Part shown: piece by piece, positions 1 to 8,489 of the stretch
Layout: each line of letters opens with the position of its first letter
How positions within the stretch are numbered: position 1 is the stretch's first letter
Origin: Bradyrhizobium sp. MOS002
GTDB taxonomy: Bacteria > Pseudomonadota > Alphaproteobacteria > Rhizobiales > Xanthobacteraceae
NCBI RefSeq assembly: GCF_003020115.1
Contig: NZ_PYFX01000028.1
Span: 1-39,007, forward strand
DNA length: 39,007 nt
Direction of reading: 5' to 3'
Position numbers and translations under genes: made by a program
The notes under the pieces: generated by a model
Told to the model about the DNA's origin: nothing
The model's input: the letters and a program-made list of their open reading frames with translations, nothing else
The model's database searches: none

Positions 1-106
1 TGCCGAACAGCGGCAGGAACTGCTTGGGGCGCACCTCGCGCGAAGCCGGCCACAGCCGCGTTCCGGCACCGCCGCACATGATCAGGGGGATGATTTTTTG
101 GGACAC
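1..106 (-). CDS. manC: Mannose-1-phosphate guanylyltransferase, N-terminal fragment
   Basis: This is the first 35 codons of a gene that runs off the left edge. The translation starts VSQKIIPLIMCGG and contains GGAGTRLWP, SREVRPKQFLPLFG. That is the nucleotide-binding signature (GGxGxRLWPxSRxxxPKQFL) of the ManC/AlgA/XanB family, which makes GDP-mannose from mannose-1-phosphate and GTP in the cytoplasm. The likely start is the GTG at 104-106, 24 bases past the stop of the epimerase on the same strand, so the two probably share a transcript. Only the N-terminus is visible, so whether a C-terminal phosphomannose isomerase domain follows cannot be seen. Family assignment is firm. Confidence 0.85.
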   Translation of the reverse strand, partial: MSQKIIPLIMCGGAGTRLWPASREVRPKQFLPLFG

Positions 107-130
107 GTGTGAGCTACTCAAGAGAGGGAT

Positions 131-1138
131 TTATATGCGGTGATAATTTCGATACCATTCGACAAAGCGGCCCAAGCCATCCGCCAGCGGCGTCGAGGGC
201 GTGAAGCCGACGTCGCGTTGCAGGGGCGAAATGTCGGCGCGCGTCTCGAGGACGTCGCCGGCCTGCATCGGCAGAAGCGTGCGGATCGCCGGCTTGCCGA
301 TGATCTTCTCCAGTGTCTCGACGAACTCGACCAAGTTGACCGAGCGGTTGTTGCCGATGTTGTAGACGCGATACGGCGCATTGCTCGACGAGTTTTCCGG
401 CTGCTCGGCGTTCCACGCGGGATTCGGCGTCGCGGGGCGATCGAGGGTGCGGATCACGCCCTCGACGATGTCGTCGACGTAGGTGAAATCGCGCCACATA
501 TTTCCATTATTGAAAAGCTTGATCGGCTCACCCGCAAAAATCGCGCGCGTGAAGAGCCAGGCGGCCATGTCGGGCCGGCCCCATGGACCATAGACGGTGA
601 AGAAGCGAAGACCGGTCACCGGCAGCTTGTGAACATGTGCGAACGTGTGCGCCATCAGCTCGTTGGCCTTCTTGCTCGCGGCATAGAGGCTGACCGGATG
701 ATTGACCGAATGCTCGGTCGAATACGGCAAGGTGCGATTGGCGCCGTACACGGAGCTCGACGACGCGTAGACGAGATGCGCCAGACCGTGGCGCCGGCCG
801 GCTTCGAGCACGGTGACGAAGCCATCACAATTGGCGCGGATGCTGGTGATGGGATCGTCGATCGAGGCGCGCACGCCGGGCTGCGCCGCAAGGTGCACCA
901 CGCGGTCGGGCGAGACCTCGTCGAACACACGCGTCACCGCAGCGAAGTCGGCAAGATCGATCTCGTGGAATGTGAAGGCATCATGCTTGAGCGTCTCGAG
1001 GCGAGCGCGCTTGAGGGCCGGATCATAGTAAGGGGTCACTGCGTCGATGCCGACAACTCGTTCCCCGCGCGCGAGCAAGCGCTCACAGACATGCATGCCG
1101 ATGAAGCCGGCAGCGCCGGTAACCACCACGGGGGCCAA
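131..1138 (-). CDS. UDP-glucuronate 4-epimerase (SDR, NAD-dependent)
   Basis: A 335-residue extended short-chain dehydrogenase that probably interconverts UDP-glucuronate and UDP-galacturonate in the cytoplasm, supplying acidic sugar for the polysaccharide. The NAD-binding motif GAAGFIG is near residue 8, the catalytic Tyr-Lys pair is in YAASKK, and YGPWGRPDMA is the signature that separates the glucuronate epimerases from GalE. Length matches the family. It is divergent from the first glycosyltransferase (1445) and upstream of manC on the same strand, so the leftward transcript makes sugar nucleotides. A related nucleotide-sugar specificity is possible, but the PWGRPDMA motif favours UDP-GlcA. 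Confidence 0.88.
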   Translation of the reverse strand: MAPVVVTGAAGFIGMHVCERLLARGERVVGIDAVTPYYDPALKRARLETLKHDAFTFHEIDLADFAAVTRVFDEVSPDRVVHLAAQPGVRASIDDPITSIRANCDGFVTVLEAGRRHGLAHLVYASSSSVYGANRTLPYSTEHSVNHPVSLYAASKKANELMAHTFAHVHKLPVTGLRFFTVYGPWGRPDMAAWLFTRAIFAGEPIKLFNNGNMWRDFTYVDDIVEGVIRTLDRPATPNPAWNAEQPENSSSNAPYRVYNIGNNRSVNLVEFVETLEKIIGKPAIRTLLPMQAGDVLETRADISPLQRDVGFTPSTPLADGLGRFVEWYRNYHRI

Positions 1139-1444
1139 AATATACTCCGTTGTTCGTCCTCATATACCGCATTGCCAGACTGAACCGGTAGAGGCAAGGG
1201 TTCAGCATTGGAGAACCGCCCCCTCGCATCGGCAAGCTTAATGCCGGGCGCTTCGGATGTCAGCCTTCCCAAGTTAACCAGACGAGGCGTCCTTTGCCTG
1301 CCGACGCAGCATCAGGCGCGTGTCCATAAAGGGCTCCACCTGCCCGGCAGTTCTTTCAACAAGCGTTCCCCAGGAGCGCCGAACGACAGCGCAATCATGC
1401 GACCGATGTCGTCATAATTCCGTGCCTTCGGGCTGCTTGTTTGC
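1139..1444. promoter_or_regulatory. Divergent intergenic region
   Basis: 306 bases between two divergent genes, which should hold promoters for both the leftward sugar-nucleotide genes and the rightward polysaccharide block. No convincing -35/-10 pair, operator palindrome or coding sequence was recognised by eye. Confidence 0.45.
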
Positions 1445-2602
1445 GTGCTCACATTTGGTCCGAAAGCACAGAACGCGATTAAGCTTTATGGCATCGACAA
1501 CCCGAACGGCACAAAATTGAAGCTTTTCATCAACGGCCGCTTTCTCTCGCAAAAGCTGACCGGCGTTCAGCGTTATGCCGCCGAACTGGTCAAAGCGATC
1601 GATGCCCTGCTTGCGTCCGACCAATTGCCCGCGGCCCTCAGAGGAGCCGAGTGGCAGTTGCTCGTGCCCAACGAGACGAGCGAAGCGATCAATCTCACCC
1701 GCATCAAGGTGCGCAAGATAGGACGGCTGAGCGGACATGCCTGGGATCAGATTGAACTCGCGCGTGCTGCCGCTGGAGGTCGCCTGATCAGTCTGGCCAA
1801 CGCCGGACCCGTCTTTCATCGCGATCATATCGTCGTCATCCACGACGCACAGGTCTTCCGCCGGCCCGATTTCTTCAATTGGCGCTACTTGGCCGTCCAC
1901 CGAACGATGGGTCGCCTGCTTGCACGCCGGGCCACGATCGCGACCGTATCGGCCTTTTCTCGCAATGAACTGGCTGCAATGCTTGGCCTTTCGAAAACGG
2001 GCATTCCGATATTCCCCAACAGCGCGGAGCATTTCGCGTCCACAAAGCCTGACCCCGGCATCCTCGACCGACTGGGGCTTCAGCCGGGAAAATATTTTCT
2101 CTTTGTTGGCTCCAGAACCAAGAACAAGAATCTCGCCGTTGCAATCGAGGCCGCGCGGCTGCTCGAACGGAAAGACGTTCCGCTCGTCATTGTTGGCGGA
2201 GATAACAGCAAGGTATTTCAAGACAATCTGGGCGAGAGCGAATCGGTCCTGCTTCTGGCAGGACGCCTGGCGGACGGGGAGATTGCAGCTCTGTATGCAC
2301 ACGCTCTGGCGTTTGTCTTTCCCTCTCTTTACGAGGGCTTTGGTGTCCCGCCACTTGAAGCCATGATCTTCGGCTGTCCGGTCATAGCCTCAACGGCTGA
2401 CGCGGTGATGGAAACGTGCGGCGAAGCAGCTGCTTATTTTTGCGCCAACGACGCTCCGGCGCTGAAACAGCTTATGCTCGAAAGGTTGGCAGTCGGCGCA
2501 ATCTCTGATCAGGAGCGCAGAAAGCAACAGGGTCGTCTTGCATTATACTCGTGGCAAGACTCGGCGCGAGCACTGTTGGATTTTCTCGCGTCGCGCGCAT
2601 AG
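1445..2602 (+). CDS. Glycosyltransferase, GT4 family
   Basis: A GT-B fold, retaining glycosyltransferase that adds a sugar to the lipid-linked repeat unit at the inner membrane. The N-terminal part has FINGRFL and TGVQRYA, typical of WbaZ/mannosyltransferase-like GT4 enzymes. The C-terminal half has FVGSRTKNKN and the EX7E motif in YEGFGVPPLEAM. The GTG start at 1445 gives 385 residues. An in-frame TTG at 1517 would place the family-typical opening (KLFINGRF) right at the N-terminus and may be the true start; neither has a clear Shine-Dalgarno. It is the first gene of the right-facing block. Donor and acceptor cannot be told from sequence. Confidence 0.88.
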   Translation: MLTFGPKAQNAIKLYGIDNPNGTKLKLFINGRFLSQKLTGVQRYAAELVKAIDALLASDQLPAALRGAEWQLLVPNETSEAINLTRIKVRKIGRLSGHAWDQIELARAAAGGRLISLANAGPVFHRDHIVVIHDAQVFRRPDFFNWRYLAVHRTMGRLLARRATIATVSAFSRNELAAMLGLSKTGIPIFPNSAEHFASTKPDPGILDRLGLQPGKYFLFVGSRTKNKNLAVAIEAARLLERKDVPLVIVGGDNSKVFQDNLGESESVLLLAGRLADGEIAALYAHALAFVFPSLYEGFGVPPLEAMIFGCPVIASTADAVMETCGEAAAYFCANDAPALKQLMLERLAVGAISDQERRKQQGRLALYSWQDSARALLDFLASRA

Positions 2603-2765
2603 CGACTGACAGCGGCTCGGCATCCAACGAGTTCCATGCGTACGTTTGACTTCGGAGCAGCGAGCTTCAGCATCGCGGCGCAACAACACCACACCGCTGC
2701 CCAAATCTCGCTATGGATTGGATGGATTGTGATCGCATCCATTGATGCTCAATTAAGGATGCGCC

Positions 2766-3947
2766 ATGTCGATCTTCCCAACTCAATCCTCCGCAAGGCA
2801 GGCGGTGAAGGTACTGCATGTCGCGGAAACCATCCGGGGTGGGATAGCGAGCTACCTGAACGAATTGCATCCGCAGCAACAAGCGAGCTTCGGCGCGGAG
2901 AACGTGCACTATGTCGTGCCGTCGGATCATCGCCACGACCTCGTTGGAATCGATGACAGCCAGATCACGACCTTCGACAGATCGGGCCGCAGCATCGTCG
3001 GACTATTTCAGATGCTGCGGGCGAGCATGCAGGCGCTCGACGCCTTCAAGCCCGACGTCATGCATCTCCATTCGTCGTTTGCCGGACTCGTTCTCAGGCC
3101 CGCGTTGGCCGCTCGTTCCGAAGGTCCTCGCGTCGTCTATTGCCCGCATGGCTGGGCTTTCTCGCGAGAGACCGGCCGCCTGAGCCATCTGGCGGCAAAA
3201 GCTGCAGAGACTCTTCTGGCCCGCACGTCGGATCGTATCATCTGCATTTCCGGCGATGAATTCAATGAAGCGGTTCGCGCGGGAATTCCGACTGACCGTC
3301 TGACCCTGGTGCACAATGGGATCTCCAAGAGCCGCCCACTGCCGCACGGCGTTGCGACAGATTGGACTTCAAAGAAGGCCAAAGTCCTTTTCATCGGCCG
3401 TCTTGATCGACAAAAGGGCTTCGACCTCCTGATCGAGGCCGCACGATCCCTCGAAGACGTCCTGGATGTTCGCATTGTCGGCGCCTCCGTGGTCAACAAG
3501 TTCGACGGAGCCGCGGTTCCCGCCAACGTCTCGCTGCTGGGCTGGCTGGATCGTCAGCAAATCGAGGCTCAGCTGGAGGCGGCCGATCTCGTCGTCATCC
3601 CGTCACGATGGGAGGCCTTCGGCCTCGTCGCTCTGGAAGCGATGCGCGCGGCCAAGCCCATCCTGGCCTTCCACAGCGGAGCGCTCCCTGAAATCGTCGT
3701 TGACGGAGTCACTGGCGTGCTTTGCGAGCCTGTCGCGGTTCAACCTCTCATCGACGGCTTCCGACGGATGCTCGATCTGGATCTCAAGGTCCTGGGGCAA
3801 CGCGGCTACGATCGCTTCAAGCAGTTTTATGACGTCCAGAAGACACACCGCCAATTGCATCAGGTCTATGTCGAACTCCTCGGCGATAAGACGAGTGGGG
3901 TCGAGCAGAGCGTGGCACTTCAATCGGACCTCTCGAAGCCTTTTTGA
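2766..3947 (+). CDS. Glycosyltransferase, GT4 family
   Basis: A 393-residue GT-B glycosyltransferase. The N-terminal domain has HVAETIRGGIASYLNEL (a glycine-rich acceptor-side loop) and HLHSSFAG. The C-terminal domain has FIGRLDRQKGFDLLIEA and EX7E in RWEAFGLVALEAM. The ATG at 2766 has an AAGGA Shine-Dalgarno at 2755-2759 with good spacing. It should work in the cytoplasm on undecaprenyl-linked sugars. It follows the first GT4 gene by about 160 bases and precedes the Sec-exported glycosidase. The HVAETIRGGI opening is like that of GT4 enzymes in other rhizobial polysaccharide loci; the sugar is unknown. Confidence 0.9.
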   Translation: MSIFPTQSSARQAVKVLHVAETIRGGIASYLNELHPQQQASFGAENVHYVVPSDHRHDLVGIDDSQITTFDRSGRSIVGLFQMLRASMQALDAFKPDVMHLHSSFAGLVLRPALAARSEGPRVVYCPHGWAFSRETGRLSHLAAKAAETLLARTSDRIICISGDEFNEAVRAGIPTDRLTLVHNGISKSRPLPHGVATDWTSKKAKVLFIGRLDRQKGFDLLIEAARSLEDVLDVRIVGASVVNKFDGAAVPANVSLLGWLDRQQIEAQLEAADLVVIPSRWEAFGLVALEAMRAAKPILAFHSGALPEIVVDGVTGVLCEPVAVQPLIDGFRRMLDLDLKVLGQRGYDRFKQFYDVQKTHRQLHQVYVELLGDKTSGVEQSVALQSDLSKPF

Positions 3948-3993
3948 GATGAGTTGCGGCAGGCGAGAGATGATGACGAGTATGATCTAGGCG

Positions 3994-5322
3994 ATGGCAG
4001 ACCACAGCACCTTGGGTCGCAACGGGCTGCTCTGGATCGCGAGCCTCATCGCGTCTGTTTCTCTGTCAGTCCCGGCATGCGCTCAACAGACGCTTGAAAG
4101 CAGATTCTTGTTGGGTATCGGCACCCATCAGGGACTGGGAGGGCCCGTCAGTTCGCGAGGCTACGTGCCCTCCGTGAACGTCAGCCAAATCAAGCAACTG
4201 GGCTTTAACGCCTTCCGCGACGATTTTCCCTGGTCTGATTTTGAATTGCCTGGCCGTCGGATGGGCTTCACGCCGCGGTTGGGCAGGCTCGACGCGCAGG
4301 TTCAGTCCGGCATCGCCCGGCCGCTCCTTATCCTTGCATTCGGTCATCACCTCGTTCCGAACTCGTCGCCCCCGACGACGGACGAAGCCCGGCAGCGGTT
4401 CGCGGACTATGCGGCAGCGGCCGCGCGATCGGTAGCGCCGCAGCGCCCGATCTTCGAACTCTGGAACGAGTGGAATCTGGCAGCCAAGAAGGACCCTTCA
4501 TTCTCAGCCGAGAACTACCTGGCCCTCGCGAAGGTAGCACGGCCCGCGGTCAAGCAGGCGGTGCCGAATGCGCCTTTCGTCGTCGGCGCGATCGGCGACG
4601 ATCCCGGTTGGACGTGGACGGAGAAGATGCTGCAAACCGGCATCCTTCAATACGCCGATGGCGCCTCGATTCATCTTTACAATTTCTGCATGGCGCCGGC
4701 GAAGCGTACTTCGACCGAGATTATCGACCGGCTCACGGCGTTCCACCGGCTGGTCGGCCAAGCGAGCGGCAATCCCGACTTCCCCATTTACGTGACCGAA
4801 ACTGGCTGGACCACGGCTGCGAACAAATGCGGTGTCAGCGAGCAGGCCCAGGCCGATAACACGGCACAGCTCATCCTGTGGGCCTCGACAGCGGCGCGCT
4901 GGCTCAAGGGGATATGGATCTATGAGCTCAAAAATAGTGGTCAGAATCCAGCCGAGCTCGAGGACAATTTTGGCGTCTACGGTTTCGACAATTCGCCCAA
5001 ACCCGTAGCTTGCGCGGCGCGTGGCGCCTGGGCATTCGTCCGTTCCACCCTAACCGCCGAACGAAGAAGCCTTGCCGCCGGGGTGATGTCGATCGGAGCA
5101 TCCTCGACCACCGGCGGCAAAGTCGCGGTCTGGTCCGAAGATCCGGAGCGACGCTACGAGGTCCGGATCAGAGGCGATCTGCCGAGCGCGACTTTCGCGG
5201 CCCCCTGCGATGCAACCGCAAGGCCAGCCTCCGGGATCTGGCTGCCGGTTTCGAGCACGCCGGTCCTGATCGCCGCCAATAATGACGCCATTCCCGCACT
5301 GGATATACGGCCGGCACGGTAA
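3994..5322 (+). CDS. Secreted clan GH-A glycoside hydrolase (PslG-like)
   Basis: A 442-residue protein with an N-terminal signal sequence (hydrophobic stretch about residues 12-27, likely cut after PACA). A TIM-barrel glycosidase domain follows to about residue 340. The acid/base glutamate is E159 in the LWNEWN motif and the nucleophile is E269 in VTETGW, about 110 residues apart as in clan GH-A (GH5/GH39 and relatives). After the barrel is a short beta-rich tail (VAVWSED). PslG, a GH39 endoglycosidase encoded in the Pseudomonas psl locus, is a functional parallel: such enzymes trim polysaccharide in the periplasm and affect matrix release. Sitting between glycosyltransferases, it most likely cuts the polymer made here. 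Exact family and linkage are not determined. Confidence 0.85.
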   Translation: MADHSTLGRNGLLWIASLIASVSLSVPACAQQTLESRFLLGIGTHQGLGGPVSSRGYVPSVNVSQIKQLGFNAFRDDFPWSDFELPGRRMGFTPRLGRLDAQVQSGIARPLLILAFGHHLVPNSSPPTTDEARQRFADYAAAAARSVAPQRPIFELWNEWNLAAKKDPSFSAENYLALAKVARPAVKQAVPNAPFVVGAIGDDPGWTWTEKMLQTGILQYADGASIHLYNFCMAPAKRTSTEIIDRLTAFHRLVGQASGNPDFPIYVTETGWTTAANKCGVSEQAQADNTAQLILWASTAARWLKGIWIYELKNSGQNPAELEDNFGVYGFDNSPKPVACAARGAWAFVRSTLTAERRSLAAGVMSIGASSTTGGKVAVWSEDPERRYEVRIRGDLPSATFAAPCDATARPASGIWLPVSSTPVLIAANNDAIPALDIRPAR

Positions 5323-5349
5323 TCGGATCGACACAAAGAGGTTGACGCG

Positions 5350-6624
5350 ATGAAGATCCTTTTGACATCCACACTTTATCCGACCCCGCAGGCACCAAAG
5401 ATCGTCGGCGGAGCAGAGATCTTCGCGCGGAGATTTGCCGAGGGCCTGGCTCAGCGCGGCGACGAGGTCGAGGTGGTGCGCGCCGCATCCGCACCCGAGC
5501 AGGGGCGTGAATTTTGCAACGGTATCAACGTCTATTCCGCACCGGTGCAAAACGTCTATGCGCCGTTCACGGAGCAAAAGAACGTCGTGAAACGAAGCAT
5601 CTGGCATGCGATCGACGATTGGCAGATCCAGGCCCCGATGATCGCGGAGCGCATTCGCGCCTTCAAGCCGGACGTTCTGCATTCCAATAATTTATCGGGC
5701 CTGACCACGGCGATCTGGCGGGTCGCTGCCAAGCTCGGAGTTCCGGTCCTGCATACGCTTCATGACTACTATCTGACGTGCCCGCGCTGCTCCCGCTTCG
5801 ACAAGGGCCACTCCTGCGAACGCACCTGTAGGAGCTGTGGGATCCTGACGTACCACCGCAAGCGGGCGACGCATTGGCTCGATGCCGTGGTCGGCGTCAG
5901 CGAGCGCGTCCTGTCCATTCACACCGATATGGGCATGTTTGCCGAAACGCCCATCCGCACCGTGATCCGCAATGCCTCGACCGAGCCGCCGCGCTCACCC
6001 TACCCGCGGCCTGTCTGCACGACGGAAGTGACGTTCGGCTTCATCGGACGGATCACCGAGGAGAAGGGCATCGACAATCTCATGCGCGCGCTTGCCATGC
6101 TGCCACCCGATCGGATCCGGATGATGATTGCCGGCCGCTTGGGCGATCATGAACAACAGCGCCTGAGGGCACTGGCGCCGCAGGCACGGGTCGAGTTCAT
6201 GGGATTCGTGTCTCCCGACGAATTCTACAGGCAAGTCGACGTCGTGGTCGCGCCATCCATCTGGCACGATCCGGGCCCGCTCGTCGTCGCGGACGCCAAG
6301 GCGGCAGGCAGACCGCTGCTCGGTACGCACTTTGGCGGCATGCCGGAGGCGATCGAGCATGGTGTAACCGGGTGGCTGACCGAAGCCGATCCACAATCTC
6401 TGGCCCGGAGCATGCGCGAAATCGCTGCGGATTCGCACAAGATCGACGAGATCAGCCGTCGGCTTATCGCCGACACGAACAAGTGGATCTTTTCCGACGT
6501 ATTGTCGTCGTACAAGAACCTGTATGAACAATTGCGTCAGCAACGGATGTCGTCCGTGCGCCCGGCAATAGCCGGGGTGTCACAAGCGCATGCGGTGGCA
6601 AAGAGTAGCTTCATTCCGAGATGA
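5350..6624 (+). CDS. Glycosyltransferase, GT4 family, with cysteine-rich insert
   Basis: A 424-residue GT-B glycosyltransferase. The N-terminus has PKIVGGAEIFARRFAEGL, then LHDYYLTCPRC. A cluster of five cysteines (C144, C147, C156, C160, C163) forms an insert that could bind a metal or an iron-sulfur cluster. The C-terminal domain has FIGRITEEKGIDNLMRAL. Where most GT4 enzymes have EX7E, this one reads HDPGPLVVADAK, so both acidic positions are Asp (D-X7-D). The ATG at 5350 has AAAGAGG at 5335-5341. Its stop overlaps the start of the flippase gene by four bases (ATGA), so translation of the two is probably coupled. Sugar specificity is unknown. Confidence 0.88.
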   Translation: MKILLTSTLYPTPQAPKIVGGAEIFARRFAEGLAQRGDEVEVVRAASAPEQGREFCNGINVYSAPVQNVYAPFTEQKNVVKRSIWHAIDDWQIQAPMIAERIRAFKPDVLHSNNLSGLTTAIWRVAAKLGVPVLHTLHDYYLTCPRCSRFDKGHSCERTCRSCGILTYHRKRATHWLDAVVGVSERVLSIHTDMGMFAETPIRTVIRNASTEPPRSPYPRPVCTTEVTFGFIGRITEEKGIDNLMRALAMLPPDRIRMMIAGRLGDHEQQRLRALAPQARVEFMGFVSPDEFYRQVDVVVAPSIWHDPGPLVVADAKAAGRPLLGTHFGGMPEAIEHGVTGWLTEADPQSLARSMREIAADSHKIDEISRRLIADTNKWIFSDVLSSYKNLYEQLRQQRMSSVRPAIAGVSQAHAVAKSSFIPR

Positions 6625-8012
6625 CACGTCTCTTCGCGATCGCCGGCTACGTTTACCAAAGCGCAGCCGCGATTATCCTGATCTTTGTGATCAGTCACCT
6701 GTTGCCTGCCACCGACTACACCAATTATTCCCTCGCAATGGCCTCGAGCCAGTTGCTCTGCGTCCTCATGTTCGAGTGGCTGCAGCTCGCGGGGCTGCGC
6801 TTTCTTGCGGCCGCCAAGGAGTGCGAGGCTGCTCGACTGAGATCGTCGCTCTTTGCAGCGGGCCTCATGAGCGCCGGCGTGCTCGTTGCCGTCGGGAGCT
6901 GCGCCTCCCTGATCAGCGGCCTCACGCCACGGCTGGTTGCTCTCGGCCTGAGCGTGGCCGTTCTTCAAGGCTCGACCGATTTGTATTTCTTGTCGGTACG
7001 TCTGTCGAACCGGCTGGGAACCGCCTCCTGCCTCCTTGCCTTGCGTGCGACGGCTCTTTTGGCCGGGGCCGTCTCGGGCGGAGTGATCTCAGGCACGGCC
7101 GAAGCGACGCTGCTCGGCATCGCATCGGGTCACCTGCTCGGGCTCCTTGCCGGTCTCATCGCATATCGCACGCCGCTGGATCGCGTGTCGCCGCGAACAA
7201 TGCTGGCTGACTGGAAAGACTTCTCGCGTTACGGCATGCTTGCGGCCGGCGCGTCCGTGATCCATTTGTCCGTGCCGGTCCTGCTCCGTATCATCGTCGT
7301 CGGGCGACTGGGCGCCACAGGAGCCGGTGCAGGATTCTCCATTTCGCTCGACCTGCTGCAACGTCCCTTCTGGGTCCTCAACGCGGCGATCCACACCGTG
7401 AGTTATCCTGACGTGGTCAATGATTTCGAGCACGGCAGCGCCACGACGTCGAGACAATCGACGCGGCACATGTTCGAGTTCATGATCTGCACAACTCTCG
7501 TCCTGCTGGGCGGGCTCATGGCCTTTATTCCGGACGCAGCCCGCATCCTGGTCCCGCGGGAGAGCGTCGAGGGCTTCCTGGCGACAGGGCCGGCGGTCGC
7601 TGCTTTCTACTTCATCCATACCCACTTGCAGGCGACGATCGCGGTCGTTCCCCACCTGGAAAAGCTCGCGACCAGGCTCGTCCTCATCGCAGCCGGGCAG
7701 CTCGCAATGGTTGCGGCGTTCTCCCTGGTTGCCGTCTGGGTCGGCCTGTCGCCACAAGCAGCAGTCACCTGCGCCTCGGTCGCCACGCTCGCAGCGATCC
7801 TGGTCGGGCTCGGCCCTACCCTCAGATTCGAGGCGGTCCCGCGCTGGCCCCTGGTGCTTCAGGCGCTCGCGGCCGCCATCCTGATCGGATCGCTCCGTCA
7901 TGCGCCGAGCGAACCGATGGCGTGGCTTGCCGGAAAAATCGTCATCGCCGCAATCGTCACGGCTGCGGTCGGCTGGCGCGGAAACTTTCTCCTCCTGGCC
8001 CGCCCAAGCTGA
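6621..8012 (+). CDS. Polysaccharide flippase, Wzx/MOP-like membrane protein
   Basis: A 463-residue, very hydrophobic protein with about 12 predicted membrane helices, starting with a signal-anchor-like helix (IAGYVYQSAAAIILIFVISHLL). Size, topology and the position next to glycosyltransferases match the polysaccharide transporter branch of the MOP flippases, which move the lipid-linked repeat unit across the inner membrane. It is more divergent than the second flippase-like gene (13868-15373), and no short motif proves the family. It overlaps the upstream GT4 gene by four bases. About 480 bases without a gene follow, so it may end an operon that starts at 1445. Confidence 0.75.
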   Translation: MTRLFAIAGYVYQSAAAIILIFVISHLLPATDYTNYSLAMASSQLLCVLMFEWLQLAGLRFLAAAKECEAARLRSSLFAAGLMSAGVLVAVGSCASLISGLTPRLVALGLSVAVLQGSTDLYFLSVRLSNRLGTASCLLALRATALLAGAVSGGVISGTAEATLLGIASGHLLGLLAGLIAYRTPLDRVSPRTMLADWKDFSRYGMLAAGASVIHLSVPVLLRIIVVGRLGATGAGAGFSISLDLLQRPFWVLNAAIHTVSYPDVVNDFEHGSATTSRQSTRHMFEFMICTTLVLLGGLMAFIPDAARILVPRESVEGFLATGPAVAAFYFIHTHLQATIAVVPHLEKLATRLVLIAAGQLAMVAAFSLVAVWVGLSPQAAVTCASVATLAAILVGLGPTLRFEAVPRWPLVLQALAAAILIGSLRHAPSEPMAWLAGKIVIAAIVTAAVGWRGNFLLLARPS

Positions 8013-8489
8013 TCTGTCGAACGGTCCCGCAAATCCTCTTTTGGAGCTGAGCCCGACACTCCGCTCATGTTCGCGAGGTTCCGGCCATGGAACTCATTTT
8101 GCTTCACTCCAAGATGCGACAAAGTGGCTGGCAACCAGTACGAGAATAATGAGTGATTTGCTCGTACCGGCAAAATTCTACCAGCGCATCGGGGTCGGCC
8201 TGACAATTTCATCGCATCTGCGCCCCAAGTCACATGCATCATTGAAGCGCGACATGCGCATATATTCAGCAGTGAGATCTTGCGAATTCTTGGAAGCGCC
8301 ATGTTCAGGTCATGCTGCGTCGGCACGACATCGTTATTGTCTTGAATCAGAGTCGACCTGTTCCTGCGAGGAACTGCTGATCGCTCTCGATTTGTAGCTC
8401 CGATTTTTATCTGAAATTCACACTCGATCGAGAAGGTTGAACGCAAATCCCTGCGAGCAATTTCGTTCGCGTAGAAACTCGAGTGTGAA
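8013..8489. promoter_or_regulatory. Long leader/intergenic region before the large repeat glycosidase
   Basis: 477 bases without a convincing gene. An inverted repeat with 7-base arms (GTACGAG at 8138-8144 and CTCGTAC at 8161-8167) encloses an AT-rich 16-base loop; it could be an operator or a weak hairpin. The gap suggests that the 1304-residue protein has its own promoter. No clear -35/-10 pair was identified. Confidence 0.4.

Noticed and set aside
140..1183. Long right-facing open frame of 347 residues
   Set aside because: It is the antisense of the UDP-glucuronate epimerase, is Arg-rich and has no family features; the opposite strand has clear catalytic motifs.
7089..7901. Left-facing open frame of 270 residues
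   Set aside because: Antisense to the Wzx-like membrane protein; charged low-complexity composition.
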